From Acanthosepion esculentum (taxonomy: Eukaryota; Mollusca; Cephalopoda; Sepiida; Sepiidae), in contig OZ038485.1 in the NCBI GenBank assembly GCA_964036315.1, positions 95,769,611 to 95,833,610 on the forward strand: 64,000 nucleotides of DNA, in the 5' to 3' direction. Below are positions 23,160 through 33,238 of the stretch, one piece after another. A program made the translations under genes and the position numbers. Numbering within the stretch: the first letter of the stretch is position 1; each line of letters starts with the position of its first letter. The notes beneath the pieces were generated by a model. It saw only the letters and a program-made list of their open reading frames with translations. It was not told where the DNA came from and ran no database searches.

Positions 23160-24816
23160 CTTCAGAAGTGAAACTTTTCGGCTCACAAAATACAGCCACA
23201 CAACCAGCAAAATTACTTGGGAAAGTATCCAGGTTCTTCCGATAATAGTTCTGGAAGTTTCCATTAAATGGAAGTCGGTCAAACAGAAAATCCAAGTGAC
23301 AATGTGAATCAATAAAGGTGTTCTCAAGAGACCAGCACTGGTTTAGAAAATCTGACTTCCAGTTGGTGTGTTTAGCCAAATGGGAACGGTGTTGGAAACT
23401 GTGGTATTTCTCGATATGTTCATGCAAGTTTCGTTTAGGAAGCAAGTGACGATTATCCAACAGTCGTTCCCGCAACCGAGCATAGGGAGGCTTGTCAAGG
23501 AGGGATGCATGCAGAGTGTCAGATGAACCCTGCACACTCTCCCTCCAGTTAAAATTTTTGTATCTTTGGGGACCAATATCTGACATGCCCCGTCTCAATT
23601 TCCATCGTTTCATTTCTGAGGAATTGAACGATTCTGGAGTTTTGGGAGAGGCTAAAATACTGCTGTTGCCCAAACTTGAAAAGGAGTAGGTCGGGTTTGA
23701 ATAAAAGTGTGCAGAGCTGGTGTCCTTGTTAGAAAAACATGAATTAGGGCTACTAATTCCAGGGGAGCTTGAATTGGTACTGGCACCCAAAGATTTATTT
23801 AAACTAGAGTTGAGACTAGACTCTGCTTCTTCCAAACAATCCAGATTTTTTGGAGAAAAACTACTGGTAAGCCTTCGTTTTGAATGTGGTACAAAGCCAC
23901 CAGTCAAAAGAGGCAATTTTGAAGATTTAGGTTTCAAGAGCTCTGGACTCAAAGCAAGGTCAGGGAAGAATTCAGCTTTTTTTTTAGTGGTAGTGTTTGG
24001 AGTTGAAGTGTCAATAATTGGGGAGGTATCATTGGAATTTTTTTTTTTCTCTCCTTGAGGGGAAGTCATTTTGTCAGTGAAATTATCTAAAACATTTGTT
24101 TCTTGCTCTTCTACTGATAAAAATGCACTGATATTACTGCCATTTTTAGAACCAGAGAACTGCCTCTTGTCTTGCTTGGAGACATCCTTCAAAAACTTTG
24201 ATTTTCTCACTTCCTTGCTTGATTCTTCATCAGTATCCGCAGAATGTTTTTCATCTTTCTTGACATCTGAAATCAATTTGGCTACCGACTTAGAATTAGT
24301 GTTAGAGGAACTCTGTTTTCGTTTCCCTTTAAAAACAATATCACTCTCAGAAGTCATCTCCACATGCTGATTTTTGTTTGTTCTGCAAACAGCACTGGCT
24401 AGATTGGGGAGTAACAAAGTCTGTACACCAGAATTGTTATCCCTTCCTCTTTTTGAAGACTTCTTGGTTGATTTGTGCTTTGGCAAGTCCTGCTCAAAGC
24501 AAGTACTTTGTACATGTGCATCAAGCTCAGAAGTCTCTGCATGACTGCTTTCTTTGGTGGTAATTGTTTGGATCTGGTCCCGCATTTTTTTTCCACTGAA
24601 TTTTCTCTGAATGGAATAAAAGTTAACGTCAACTTCTTTGTCCTCTTCTGAATGTTTAAGATCTACAAAGTACACGGGTAGAAATTCTGAGGAAGGTAAG
24701 CTAGGAGCCGAGATAGAAGCTGATCTTTTCTTCATGCACGTCTTTCTCTCTGCAGAATTCTCTCCCTTCAGGCCTACGCTTTGACCTGATGATTTCCCAG
24801 GTTCACTGCGTCTCAT
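23160..24816 (-). CDS. TATDN2: TATDN2 large first coding exon: disordered N-terminus plus start of TatD domain
   Basis: This exon encodes residues 1-552 of a TatD-domain nuclease. Residues 1-490 are rich in Ser, Lys and Asn and look disordered, with basic clusters such as KKSSKRGR and KGKRKQ that could be nuclear signals. The nuclease domain opens with FIDSHCHLDFLFDRLPFNG; His505 and His507 form the HxH metal-binding motif. The donor GTAAAA starts at 23159, and readthrough past it gives unrelated residues. The long N-terminus and total length (722 residues without the tail) match TATDN2 and not the short TATDN1/3. Human TATDN2 has been reported to act on RNA in R-loops; that role is not visible here. 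The ATG at 24816 is preceded in frame by a stop at 24837. Confidence 0.95.
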
Positions 24817-24875
24817 GCCAATGCTTGACAACACTCAAGATTTGGAACTGGCTTTTTAAATCTATGTGGCACCAT
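24813..24875 (-). promoter_or_regulatory. Upstream ORF overlapping the TATDN2 start codon
   Basis: A 20-codon frame starts at the first ATG of the exon (24875) and ends with a TGA at 24815-24813 that overlaps the main ATG as ATGA. The main start has G at -3. This geometry could make TATDN2 translation depend on reinitiation or leaky scanning. It assumes the exon really begins at 24883. Confidence 0.5.
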
Positions 24876-24883
24876 TAAAATAT
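24817..24883 (-). other. TATDN2: TATDN2 5' untranslated part of exon, with splice acceptor
   Basis: A pyrimidine-rich stretch ending TTTCATTTTTCAG lies just before 24883, so the large exon most likely begins there and is preceded by a noncoding first exon further right. I could not identify that exon or the promoter. Confidence 0.6.
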
Positions 24884-25089
24884 CTGAAAAATGAAAGAAA
24901 AACAAAGTTATCTAAAAAAAACAAAAAAAATCTGAAAATTTCAAAACTTTTTAAAAATAATTTCTTTTTTTTTTTTTACATCATTCTATAATATATTCTA
25001 GATTTCTAGCATGAGAATTTATCATTATTTACTTTAAAGTAATTGGCTATGGTTGAGTCTAGTTGGCAGAAATGCCCAATAGAATCGGC

Positions 25090-25590
25090 AAAATCTGTCT
25101 ATATTTCTGTGATGAAGTCTTGTAATTATTTACATTCTTCAGGCTGTTGTCCTAGTCTTTATTGCCATATTCACATTTTTTCAATCGTTGTACGCTCCGG
25201 CCTTCTTCAGGTAATTGTAATTTCAAACTAAACCCTTTATTTTGTCTACTGGGACAGAGAGTTCTAGTTCCTCAAGGACACATGGCCCAGTGGATAAAAG
25301 CATTGATTGGATCCAGTCACTTGACCCAAAGCATTGTGAGTTCAATACCTGGCTACTGCAGTGATGAACAAAAAAAAATTTTTTTAAATTGTACAGGTGA
25401 GTTAAAAAGGTAGATAACCAAGACATCCAGAAGAGGCATGATGCATGGAACTAAAACAATATACCCCAGTAGATAAAATAAAGGGTTCAGTTCGAAATTC
25501 CAATCACATGAAGAATTTCAGAGCATACAATGGCCGAAACGTGAATATGACAATAAAGATAAGAACAACAGTCCAAACAATGTAAAAAAA
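25090..25590. mobile_element. Foldback element with 130-bp arms and a SINE in the loop
   Basis: The left arm (about 25125-25255) and right arm (25461-25590) are inverted copies of one another. They share TATTGCCATATTCAC/GTGAATATGACAATA, the TTCTTCAGG region and AACCCTTTATTTTGTCTACT/AGTAGATAAAATAAAGGGTT. The loop of about 205 bases contains a tRNA-type SINE. Single arms or hairpins of the same family occur at 27280-27505, 50780-51120, 51768-52230, 58725-59345, 59835-59905 and 63535-63575. Confidence 0.7.
25268..25395 (+). mobile_element. tRNA-derived SINE
   Basis: An internal RNA polymerase III promoter is visible. TGGCCCAGTGG (25284-25294) fits box A, and GTGAGTTCAATACC (about 25336-25349) fits box B, at tRNA-like spacing. 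A short unique body ends in an A/T-rich tail near 25370-25390. Tail length and spacing indicate a SINE rather than a functional tRNA. Confidence 0.65.
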
Positions 25591-25654
25591 TGTAAAGAAT
25601 TGACAAAGTTTGCAATAAACAATAACAAAAGAAAAGGCAAAAATAATAGTAAGC

Positions 25655-25658
<4 letters not shown>

Positions 25659-25726
<68 letters not shown>

Positions 25727-25818
25727 ATGTGGTGCAGGTTCAATTTACATTACGTGAATCATTCATACAAAAAGCAGATCATGAACTTTGTTATCTGCTT
25801 TTTGTATGAATGATTCAC

Positions 25819-25849
<31 letters not shown>
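25659..25849. repeat. Two (TA)n tracts around a perfect hairpin
   Basis: (TA)n occupies 25659-25722 and 25821-25849. Between them, 25755-25779 and 25793-25817 are exact 25-base inverted copies separated by 13 bases. Confidence 0.95.
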
Positions 25850-25852
<3 letters not shown>

Positions 25853-27279
25853 AGACAAAAGTAGGCAAAGCAACAGTAATGAGGCAAAAAAGTTCACAAT
25901 CTGAGAAAGGTGTTAACACACAAAAGGTATATAGACAAGTGATCACAGTGTTCAGACTTCAAAACAAGAAACAGAAATAAAGTGGATGACACTGAGAAGT
26001 GACCGATTTCATTGGCTAAGAAGAAATCCCAGCATGCATCTGCATGTTTTGCTTATAAATTTGGGGAGGGGGTGTTTTTGCAGTTATTCCACCCAGGATT
26101 GGGACTAATATTTACAATCATACGAATATCCTTATCTTTGTTTTTACTATCACAATGTTGAAGATGTTGTGCACTCCTTCAGGTCTTTGTCAATCTAGCT
26201 AACCTTCAAAGAATTTTGAACTGAATCTATCATTTAATCTACAGCAATAGATTGTCTAGAGAGATCCTATCTTAATTACTGAACCCTTCTGCCATGTTTT
26301 ATCTTGACAAGAGTCAGATTTAGACCAAAAATGGTGTACTTCTGCCATATCTGAACTTAAGCTGTTCAATCCTCACTTTCCAGCCATGACAGAGTTCAAA
26401 AAATCATCTATGAAGTCTTGTAAGAGAAAATTTATTTTCCACTCTGCAACCTTTCCTACAAATGCAACATTGTAAGACTAGCCTTTATTCTATTGCTATT
26501 TCCATCTGGCAACTATTCAGAAGAGGTCAATTCTTTAGTCCCACCAGTTCAAACTTTTACAGCTGAGATACACCATGTCACTTCCATGAAGTCAAATCAC
26601 CCTCTTTTCCTCCATGTTCCAAATGTAAGTATTCCCACCCCCAAAACAGCCACTTTGTAGCAACTATCCTCAAACTTCACTTCCTATCACACACCTCATT
26701 CATCATTATCATATCAAATGTACTTTCTACTTCAAGTGGCTCTCAAGACTTGTATTGGGTGAAATTAAAAAGAAAATTTCCTTTTAGTAATGCTCAGTCA
26801 TAGCTAGTATTTCCTTCATTAAATATATCTGGGATTGAACTCAATTACTATGCCACCAAATTCACTAACCTATACTTTAATTCTCTAGGCTATTGTCCCT
26901 TGGGACAATCCGGAAGCTACAACTTTCAGCCTTAAACCTAATAGTCCTCTGGTCTCCTCTGCTGCAGTCTTGTTATCAAGCTTGGGTCCTTCTGTTACAG
27001 TTTATTTTTTTGCCACAACAGACTTTTTGCCATGCCTCAGTATTATTAATTGCTGATGTTTCTGGTGCATGATCTTAATGACTCCCAACTGAGTATATGC
27101 ACGGATTTCTTCAGATGTTTGATTCTCCAGTGTACTTCTCTACTTAATATTTTTACTTATTCCACAGGAGTGGCTGAGCACCGTTTTCCTCTTCTGTATA
27201 TGATCAGTCATGCCTGATTTTATAGTGTAACTCCTAACTGCAGCTTTTCTATGTTTCTACAGCTATGCTTTTAAAGATT
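25850..27279. other. No gene recognised
   Basis: No coding similarity, RNA gene or clear repeat boundary was seen. This lies 5' of the TATDN2 coding exons, so the noncoding first exon and promoter may lie here or further right, but nothing marks them. Confidence 0.4.
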
Positions 27280-27505
27280 TGTTTATATTTCTGAGATTGT
27301 TCAAACTGTTGTCCTCATTGTTATTGTCATATTCACAATGTTTTGACTGTTGCATGCTCCTACCTTCTTCAGGTAATATTTGTTGGAATTTTGGACCAAA
27401 CCCTTTATTTAGTCCACAGGAGTAGGCTGTTCTCAGCATGGTATGTGGAATTAAAACAATCTACACCCGTGGACTAAATAAAAGGTTCAGTTCAAAATTC
27501 ACCTA
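27280..27505. mobile_element. Foldback element copy
   Basis: The inner arms 27385-27419 and 27466-27503 are inverted copies (AACCCTTTATTTAGTCCAC and GTGGACTAAATAAAAGGTT) around a 46-base loop. The outer left arm continues with the family text (GTCATATTCACAATGTTTTG), but the outer right arm is missing. Confidence 0.65.
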
Positions 27506-27599
27506 CTTGGCAAGGGTCAAAGGGTCATATTATGGGAATCCTTTGATCAAGAGACGTAAAATAGGTACCATTCAATTTCTATCATGTAGCTCTATATAG

Positions 27600-28224
27600 A
27601 ACTGTACCAAATTTAAAACTTATTCTACTTAAAAATGTTTCTAATTAAATAAATGTCATAGCATTATTGCATTTTTTTTATTTTATGATTCCAAAACAGA
27701 TTTTCCAGTAAAAATGGTTGGACAAAAACAAATTGAGGATTTAAATTCTCCAAGGCCTGCTTTTAGTTTTTTTAACTAACAAGAAAAGGGTGGAATTTAA
27801 TTTCTTGAAATTTCAAATTTAAAAAAATTTTTTACCAAGATTTTTGAAAAAAAAAAAAAAATTCATCCATTTGTGAAGAAGTTTTGAAAAATTTAATTAA
27901 AATCCGACTACTATGTGATTTTTGCAAGAACTTCCAAAACAATGTATTTTTTACCACAAAAAAAAAAAAAAAAAAAATACACTTACTCTAGTCTTTGCTG
28001 TCCCCACTGATGCAAGACATGATTTTAAAACCAAGGTGTCGAAAGTGCTAGAAAGTATGAAAAAATATTGTAAAATAATAAAAAAAAATACTTTGCTCTT
28101 TCCTCTTAATAATAAGAAACATTTTTTTTTTTTTTTTATCAAATTTGGGGCATTACATAATGCAATTTTCTATTTCAAATGGCTGACAGGGAAAGGGACG
28201 GAGTGACAAGACTTTCGGACCACC
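27600..28224 (+). mobile_element. TIR-family fragment with GGTGGTCC-type end
   Basis: The interior matches 4430-4620 and 29740-30320. The right end, however, is GTGACAAGACTTTCGGACCACC at 28203-28224, the terminus of the element at 10215-10553. The left end was not found. Confidence 0.55.
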
Positions 28225-28416
28225 TTGTAAAAAAGAACATAAAATAATAATCGGGTGTAAAAATAGTAAAATAATAAAATTAAAATACTGTATGTATTTG
28301 CATGCGTATATGCGTCAAAGAACAGTGAAAATTAAGAACAGAACCAATTCTTGGATATATTGTGCAACCTACCATATTGCCTTCACTCACCCATGAATAA
28401 AAATATATTTTATGGT

Positions 28417-30367
28417 TGTCCCAGTTGTCGCTAAAAAAAGTGGCATATCCTGATGAAAAAAGACTCAAAACTTGATTAAAATATTTTTATTGTCTTAGAT
28501 GTTTATGTCATTATTTAGAGGAAAGACCAAAGTATTTTTTGAGTATTTTTAAAAAATTTTTAATCCTTTCTAGCATGTCCGAAATCTTAGCTAAAAATCA
28601 TGTTTTTTTTAGTCATCAAAATTGACGAAAATCGGTAAAAATCAATCATTATTGACAGTTTTATAAACAAAAATAAAGTTTCCCATTTAAAAATCATATA
28701 AAATTCAATGATACTTTTCTCAAAAGTTATTTTAAGAAAATTAGAAAATTTAAAGTATATGTAATTTGAAAGAAACATTACTTACATTTTCATCAGAAAT
28801 TTTTTAAAAAGACATTTTCCGATCTTGGGTCTTGGTTTTTTGGCCTGATTGAGAGGTGTTAATTGATGTATGTCAGCCTGTCAACAGCTTACGTCAGGGG
28901 AAATTATCGGACGGTAGTGCAAAAGTGACATAAATTGTTCTAGAATTTATTTATATTATTTATAAATTATTATTTATTTTTATTAAAAATAAGATTTAAA
29001 TTACGAAAAAATACATTCAAATTTTCTAAGACAAAAATTTTGTAACAATATTGTTATTTTCACATAAAATTTTACGTTCATTTTTTTTTTAAATTTATCT
29101 TAGCACAGCTGCTTTTTTAGGGTTCCTAGCCCCACTAAACTTCAGTCAGTTCAGGTTTGCTAAAAACAAGCGTTAACCAGCTATTTTTTCATGAAATATT
29201 TTTCTGAGAATTTTTCCCCAACGTCCCTAAATTTGAATTTTAAAAAAAAATTGTTTGCAGCATGTCTCTAACTGAAAAAGAAATTGATTATATGTAAAAA
29301 AAAAAAAACAAAAAAAAAAAAAAACAAAATTAGAAAAGTTTTGAGTTGACAAGGCGACAATAATGAGAAGTTAAAATGCGTCCAGCCAGAAAGATATATT
29401 CACTCAATCAGGGGGAATAACTCTAACATTTTGATTTCGGTTTAGATATGGCCATCCGTAAATTTGTAGATGAATTTTAATGCATTTTTTGAAATAACAA
29501 ATTTATTTTAAAATAATTTGCGCTCCTCAGATTGTAAATAAGCTTTCTAATTTATGATCTATAAAAACAGATCTTTTTAATGAGCGAAAAAAATGAGCGG
29601 TAGAATTCGTACTTTATTTTTGTAAACATTTATCAATATTTTCACTTTGTAAAAAAAAAGTAAACAATTCTCGTAAAAATTTATTATTCTCCCGAAAAGA
29701 ATTTTGACTTCACAAAAACAAGTCCTTAATATATATTATTTATAAAAAACATTAAAAGCTGTTTTTATTAAAAAATGTCTTAGTTTTCTTGCATTTTTGT
29801 ATTTTAAATTCAGAGCTAAAATTGGGGTTTTTGCGATCCGAAAATGTAAAAGGAAATGTATGATTTATATTCCTCAAAGTCTCCTTTATTTAATTAAAAA
29901 ATAAAATTGGTGGTCATACCCCTAGATAAAAAGGGGTCATAAAATTAAGTAAGGTAAAAAAAAAGACGTAAAAGACGTAAAAAAATAATTATTTTTACCA
30001 TGACTTTCTAAAAGACAAACATTTCTTAAATAAATTCAGTCATTTCGAAATAAGTTCTGAAAGTTTCACTAAATTGGGACAATTATTTGATTTTTACAAT
30101 AATTTCCAAATTCATGTGTTTTTTTAAGTGAAAAAAAGCAAGTGCAAAATATTATGTGATCGTTGAACTAAAAAAAAAAAAAACAAGATTTTCAACCAGA
30201 AATTTAAACGTGCTAAATATGAATAAAAAATTTCAAAAAATAATTAAAAAATACTTTGGTTTCCACTCTTATTAATAACAAAGTTTTTCGTGATAAAATT
30301 TTATTTTTATTAAGTTTCGGGCCTTTTTTCATCAGGATATACCACTTTTTTAGCGACAACTGGGACA
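28417..30367. mobile_element. 2-kb TIR element, second subfamily
   Basis: The termini mirror each other: TGTCCCAGTTGTCGCTAAAA at 28417 and its complement ending GCGACAACTGGGACA at 30367. Subterminal blocks (TGATGAAAAAAG, then a stretch with GAGGAAAGACCAAAG) match the element at 13292-15258, whose outermost ends differ. Length 1951 bp, AT-rich, no transposase frame. Confidence 0.65.
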
Positions 30368-31240
30368 TCCCTTGTCTAGTTTTTGAAAAAAAAAAACTTA
30401 AAATACAATTAAATAAAATATTCGATGTCTTTTTTTGTTTTTGTTTTTTTTACGTAGACACTTTTTTTAAAACCCTATTTTAAAAAATGTTTAAGAAGTT
30501 ACCAAATTTCTAAATAAAGCGATTAATAAATCTAATGTCTATATAAATTATTTCTTTCAGTACAAATAATAAATGATTTTTTTTACCTCAACAAAAAGTC
30601 AAAACATTTATTTTCTTTATCAAAAAGAAAAAAGTATCGCTTTCATTCATTACACATATAAACAAAAGAAGGTTTACATATGTATTCAATCATAATGCTT
30701 ACTAAATTCTTAAACAATCTGAAATTAATAAATTTTCAATACTTACTTGAAAAGGAAAAATTAAAGATCAAATGTTAAACACTAAAAACTTAACAGCAAC
30801 GCGACATGACAGTCGTTGAGGAAATTATTAAAAACTGAAATGAAATGGTTTTATAAGGGATTCGTTCCAGCTCACCTATTTTTACTTGAATTAATATTAG
30901 ACTTATTAAACAAATTATTTTAAAAATAATATAAAAGTTATTACTTTAAAACAAGCAAAAATAGTTGAGAAAAGGAAATAATACATCAAAAGTAAAAGTG
31001 TTATTGCAAAGTGGGGCAAAATAATTTTATAAATTAGTTTTCTAAAATTTAAATTGAATTCTAATTTTTTAATGAGCTTGTCCAATCAATTCTTTGTTTT
31101 AACACGAGGTTTTCGACAACCCACCAATATTAGCCTTTATTTAAAAAAGCATATGAGCTAAATATTTTTCATGCTAAATTAATTCTTATGTCATATCGTG
31201 GAAATACCGAAAATATTCAGTATATATGTACATAAAAATT
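30368..31240. other. No gene recognised
   Basis: AT-rich sequence without a convincing coding segment or repeat boundary. Confidence 0.4.
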
Positions 31241-31894
31241 CTTGTGGTAAATGAGTAATGGGTCGTGAGTCGGATTATTAATTGGACTAGAATTTATTTT
31301 CATAAAATTGAAAAAAAAGAAAGAAAACAATTCTTGTAAAAATTCATTTTTCATAGAAAAAAATTTTGGCTTCAGACATCCTTATTCATAAAAACGAAAA
31401 CCCATTTAAAAAGTTTTTTTTTTTTCAATTAAATAACGTCTTAGTTTTGTTTTTTTGTATTTTACAATTCAGAGCTAAAGTTTGGGTATTTCCATATGAT
31501 TCTTTACAAAAAAAGTCGATGATTTATATTCTTCAAGGTTTTCTGCATTTAAAAAATTACAGCGACACTCAGTTTCGAGTTTTCAAGTTTTAAAATTAAG
31601 TAAGGGGGGTAACAGATGTAAAAAAATATTTTTACCATGACTTTCTAAAAAACAAACATTTCTAAAATAAATTCATTCATTTTGTTGTAATAAGTTCTGA
31701 AAGTTTCAATGAAATCCGACAATTATTTGATTTCTGCAAGAATTTCCACATTAATGCGTTTTCAACTGAAAAGGGCGCTAAAAACCCTAATGCTGAATAT
31801 TACGTCGACCTCCAACCTAAAAAAAAACAAGATTTTCAACCAAAATTTCAAACATGCTAAAAAAAAAAGGAATAAAAATTTTTTAAAAATAATA
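31241..31894 (+). mobile_element. TIR-family fragment, interrupted on the right by the LTR element
   Basis: The region is similar to 29640-30240: the stretches around AAATAACGTCTTAGTTTTGT, TTCAGAGCTAAAG and GATTTTCAACCAAAATTT recur in order. The match breaks off where the 5' LTR begins, and the expected TIR terminus is not seen before it. The LTR element therefore probably inserted into it. Confidence 0.55.
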
Positions 31895-32346
31895 ATTCAA
31901 TCACGCTATTGAATCTTACGAGACGAAATTACAAACATTTACGAACAATACATTCAACTTATCAACTACTACGAGCAACGAAAACAAAATTGACCATTCA
32001 CGGAACATTCACTTCTCCGACTTCTTTATAGCTAAAAGTTTATTCAACATATTTTCAGCTTTACAGGACTTTCTAATTATTCTTCCACTGAACATTTTGA
32101 GCAAGAAGTTAATTCAACTTTTTGTGAGCTCAGGTAAAAAAAATTCTTCAGTAGTAAAAATCTTTAACCAGTTAAAGGGAAGCAACTCATGTTAATAATT
32201 CATGTAAAAAATATTATATAAATTTTGTACCTTCAGTATTATGAAATGTTATTTTCTTGTGTTTTTTCTCTTGTTTGCTTTTGTTTGCTTGAACATTCGT
32301 AAAGTAAAAAATGTGCGGGTTGATTTACGCTGACAATACCGCTACA
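31895..32346 (+). mobile_element. 5' LTR of a Ty3/gypsy (CsRn1-type) element
   Basis: About 452 bases here recur at 36904-37344, and their 3' part again at 37838-37977. The right boundary is well fixed, ending CCGCTACA, because the third copy stops at exactly this point. The left boundary is set by where the two copies stop matching; the LTR then begins ATTCAATCACGCTATTGAAT, an imperfect palindrome rather than the usual TG. Confidence 0.85.
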
Positions 32347-32350
32347 TAAA

Positions 32351-32362
32351 TGGTGACCCCGA
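32351..32362 (+). other. Primer-binding site, tRNA-Trp type
   Basis: TGGTGACCCCGA follows the LTR after four bases. This is complementary to the 3' end of tRNA-Trp, the primer known for the CsRn1 lineage. The same site follows the second LTR at 37349-37360. Confidence 0.75.
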
Positions 32363-32503
32363 ATACGAATGTGCTTGGAAGAATATTGAGCAATATTTAA
32401 TAAGAGATTTACACAGATTTAATATTGGCAACTCTGACGTTTGTACCGACGTTTAAAAATTTGAATTACCACATTAAACCCAACTTAACTGGTATCCTGT
32501 TCA

Positions 32504-33238
32504 CAAACTTCCCGATATGCCTATGTTGTAGAGAAGCTACCGGCGGAGGTAGCGATTGAGGTTTCGGATCTCCTGGATGAGATGCCATCCGATAAACCTT
32601 ATGACACCCTAAAAGAAGCTATTCTCCATAGAACTGGTCAGTCTGAGGAACAAAAGCTGCGTGACCTCTTTAACAACTTAAGCTTGGGACAAAGTAAACC
32701 GTCACAGCTGCTGCGTAAAATGAGAGTACTACTAGGAAGCAACAAGATGTCTGATACAGTGTTAAGACAGCTTTGGTTGGACAAGCTTCACGTGAACACC
32801 ATCCAAATTTTAGCTTCCCTTCCAGCTACAATTGAGCTACAAAAGCTAGCTGAAATAGCTGATAAAATAGCTGATAACCAGCCAGTTAGCCCTGTGTATG
32901 CTGCGACCCAGATGCAGCCAGTATCATCGGTGGTTGACGCAGACGACATGCGTGAACTTAGTAACAGGTTAGCACAACTTTCCATTCAGGTGCAGGATAT
33001 TCAGAAGTCTATGCAACAACGGAAATGCAACTTCACGAATCGAGCTCCTCCTGAATCACGACGTAGACACAGATCGTTGTCACGAAATAGGGAAAAATAT
33101 CAAGACAACGTATGTTGGTATCACGCTAAGTTTGGCCACCAGGCACATAAATGCCGTAAACCTTGCAGGTTTAGCGCGAATTTCTTTCGCAGTAGACCTA
33201 CACAGCAAGCGGGAAACGACGTTCCCGGCGGCAAGTGA
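32504..33238 (+). pseudogene. gag of the CsRn1-type element, 5' end deleted
   Basis: The frame encodes a Gag-like protein of about 245 codons. It has a helical region (LRDLFNNLSLGQ, then LRQLWLDKLHVNTI) and a zinc knuckle reading CWYHAKFGHQAHKCRKPC, the Cys-His-Cys-Cys form typical of the CsRn1 lineage. Comparison with 37516-37845 shows the start codon and about 45 codons are deleted here; the join is near 32500. The gag stop (33236-33238) overlaps the start of pol in the -1 frame, suggesting ribosomal frameshifting in the ancestral element. Confidence 0.85.

Noticed and set aside
24834..24834. Start of TATDN2 six codons upstream at a GTG
   Set aside because: A non-ATG start is unnecessary: an ATG with G at -3 lies at 24816, with an in-frame stop at 24837 just upstream of the GTG.
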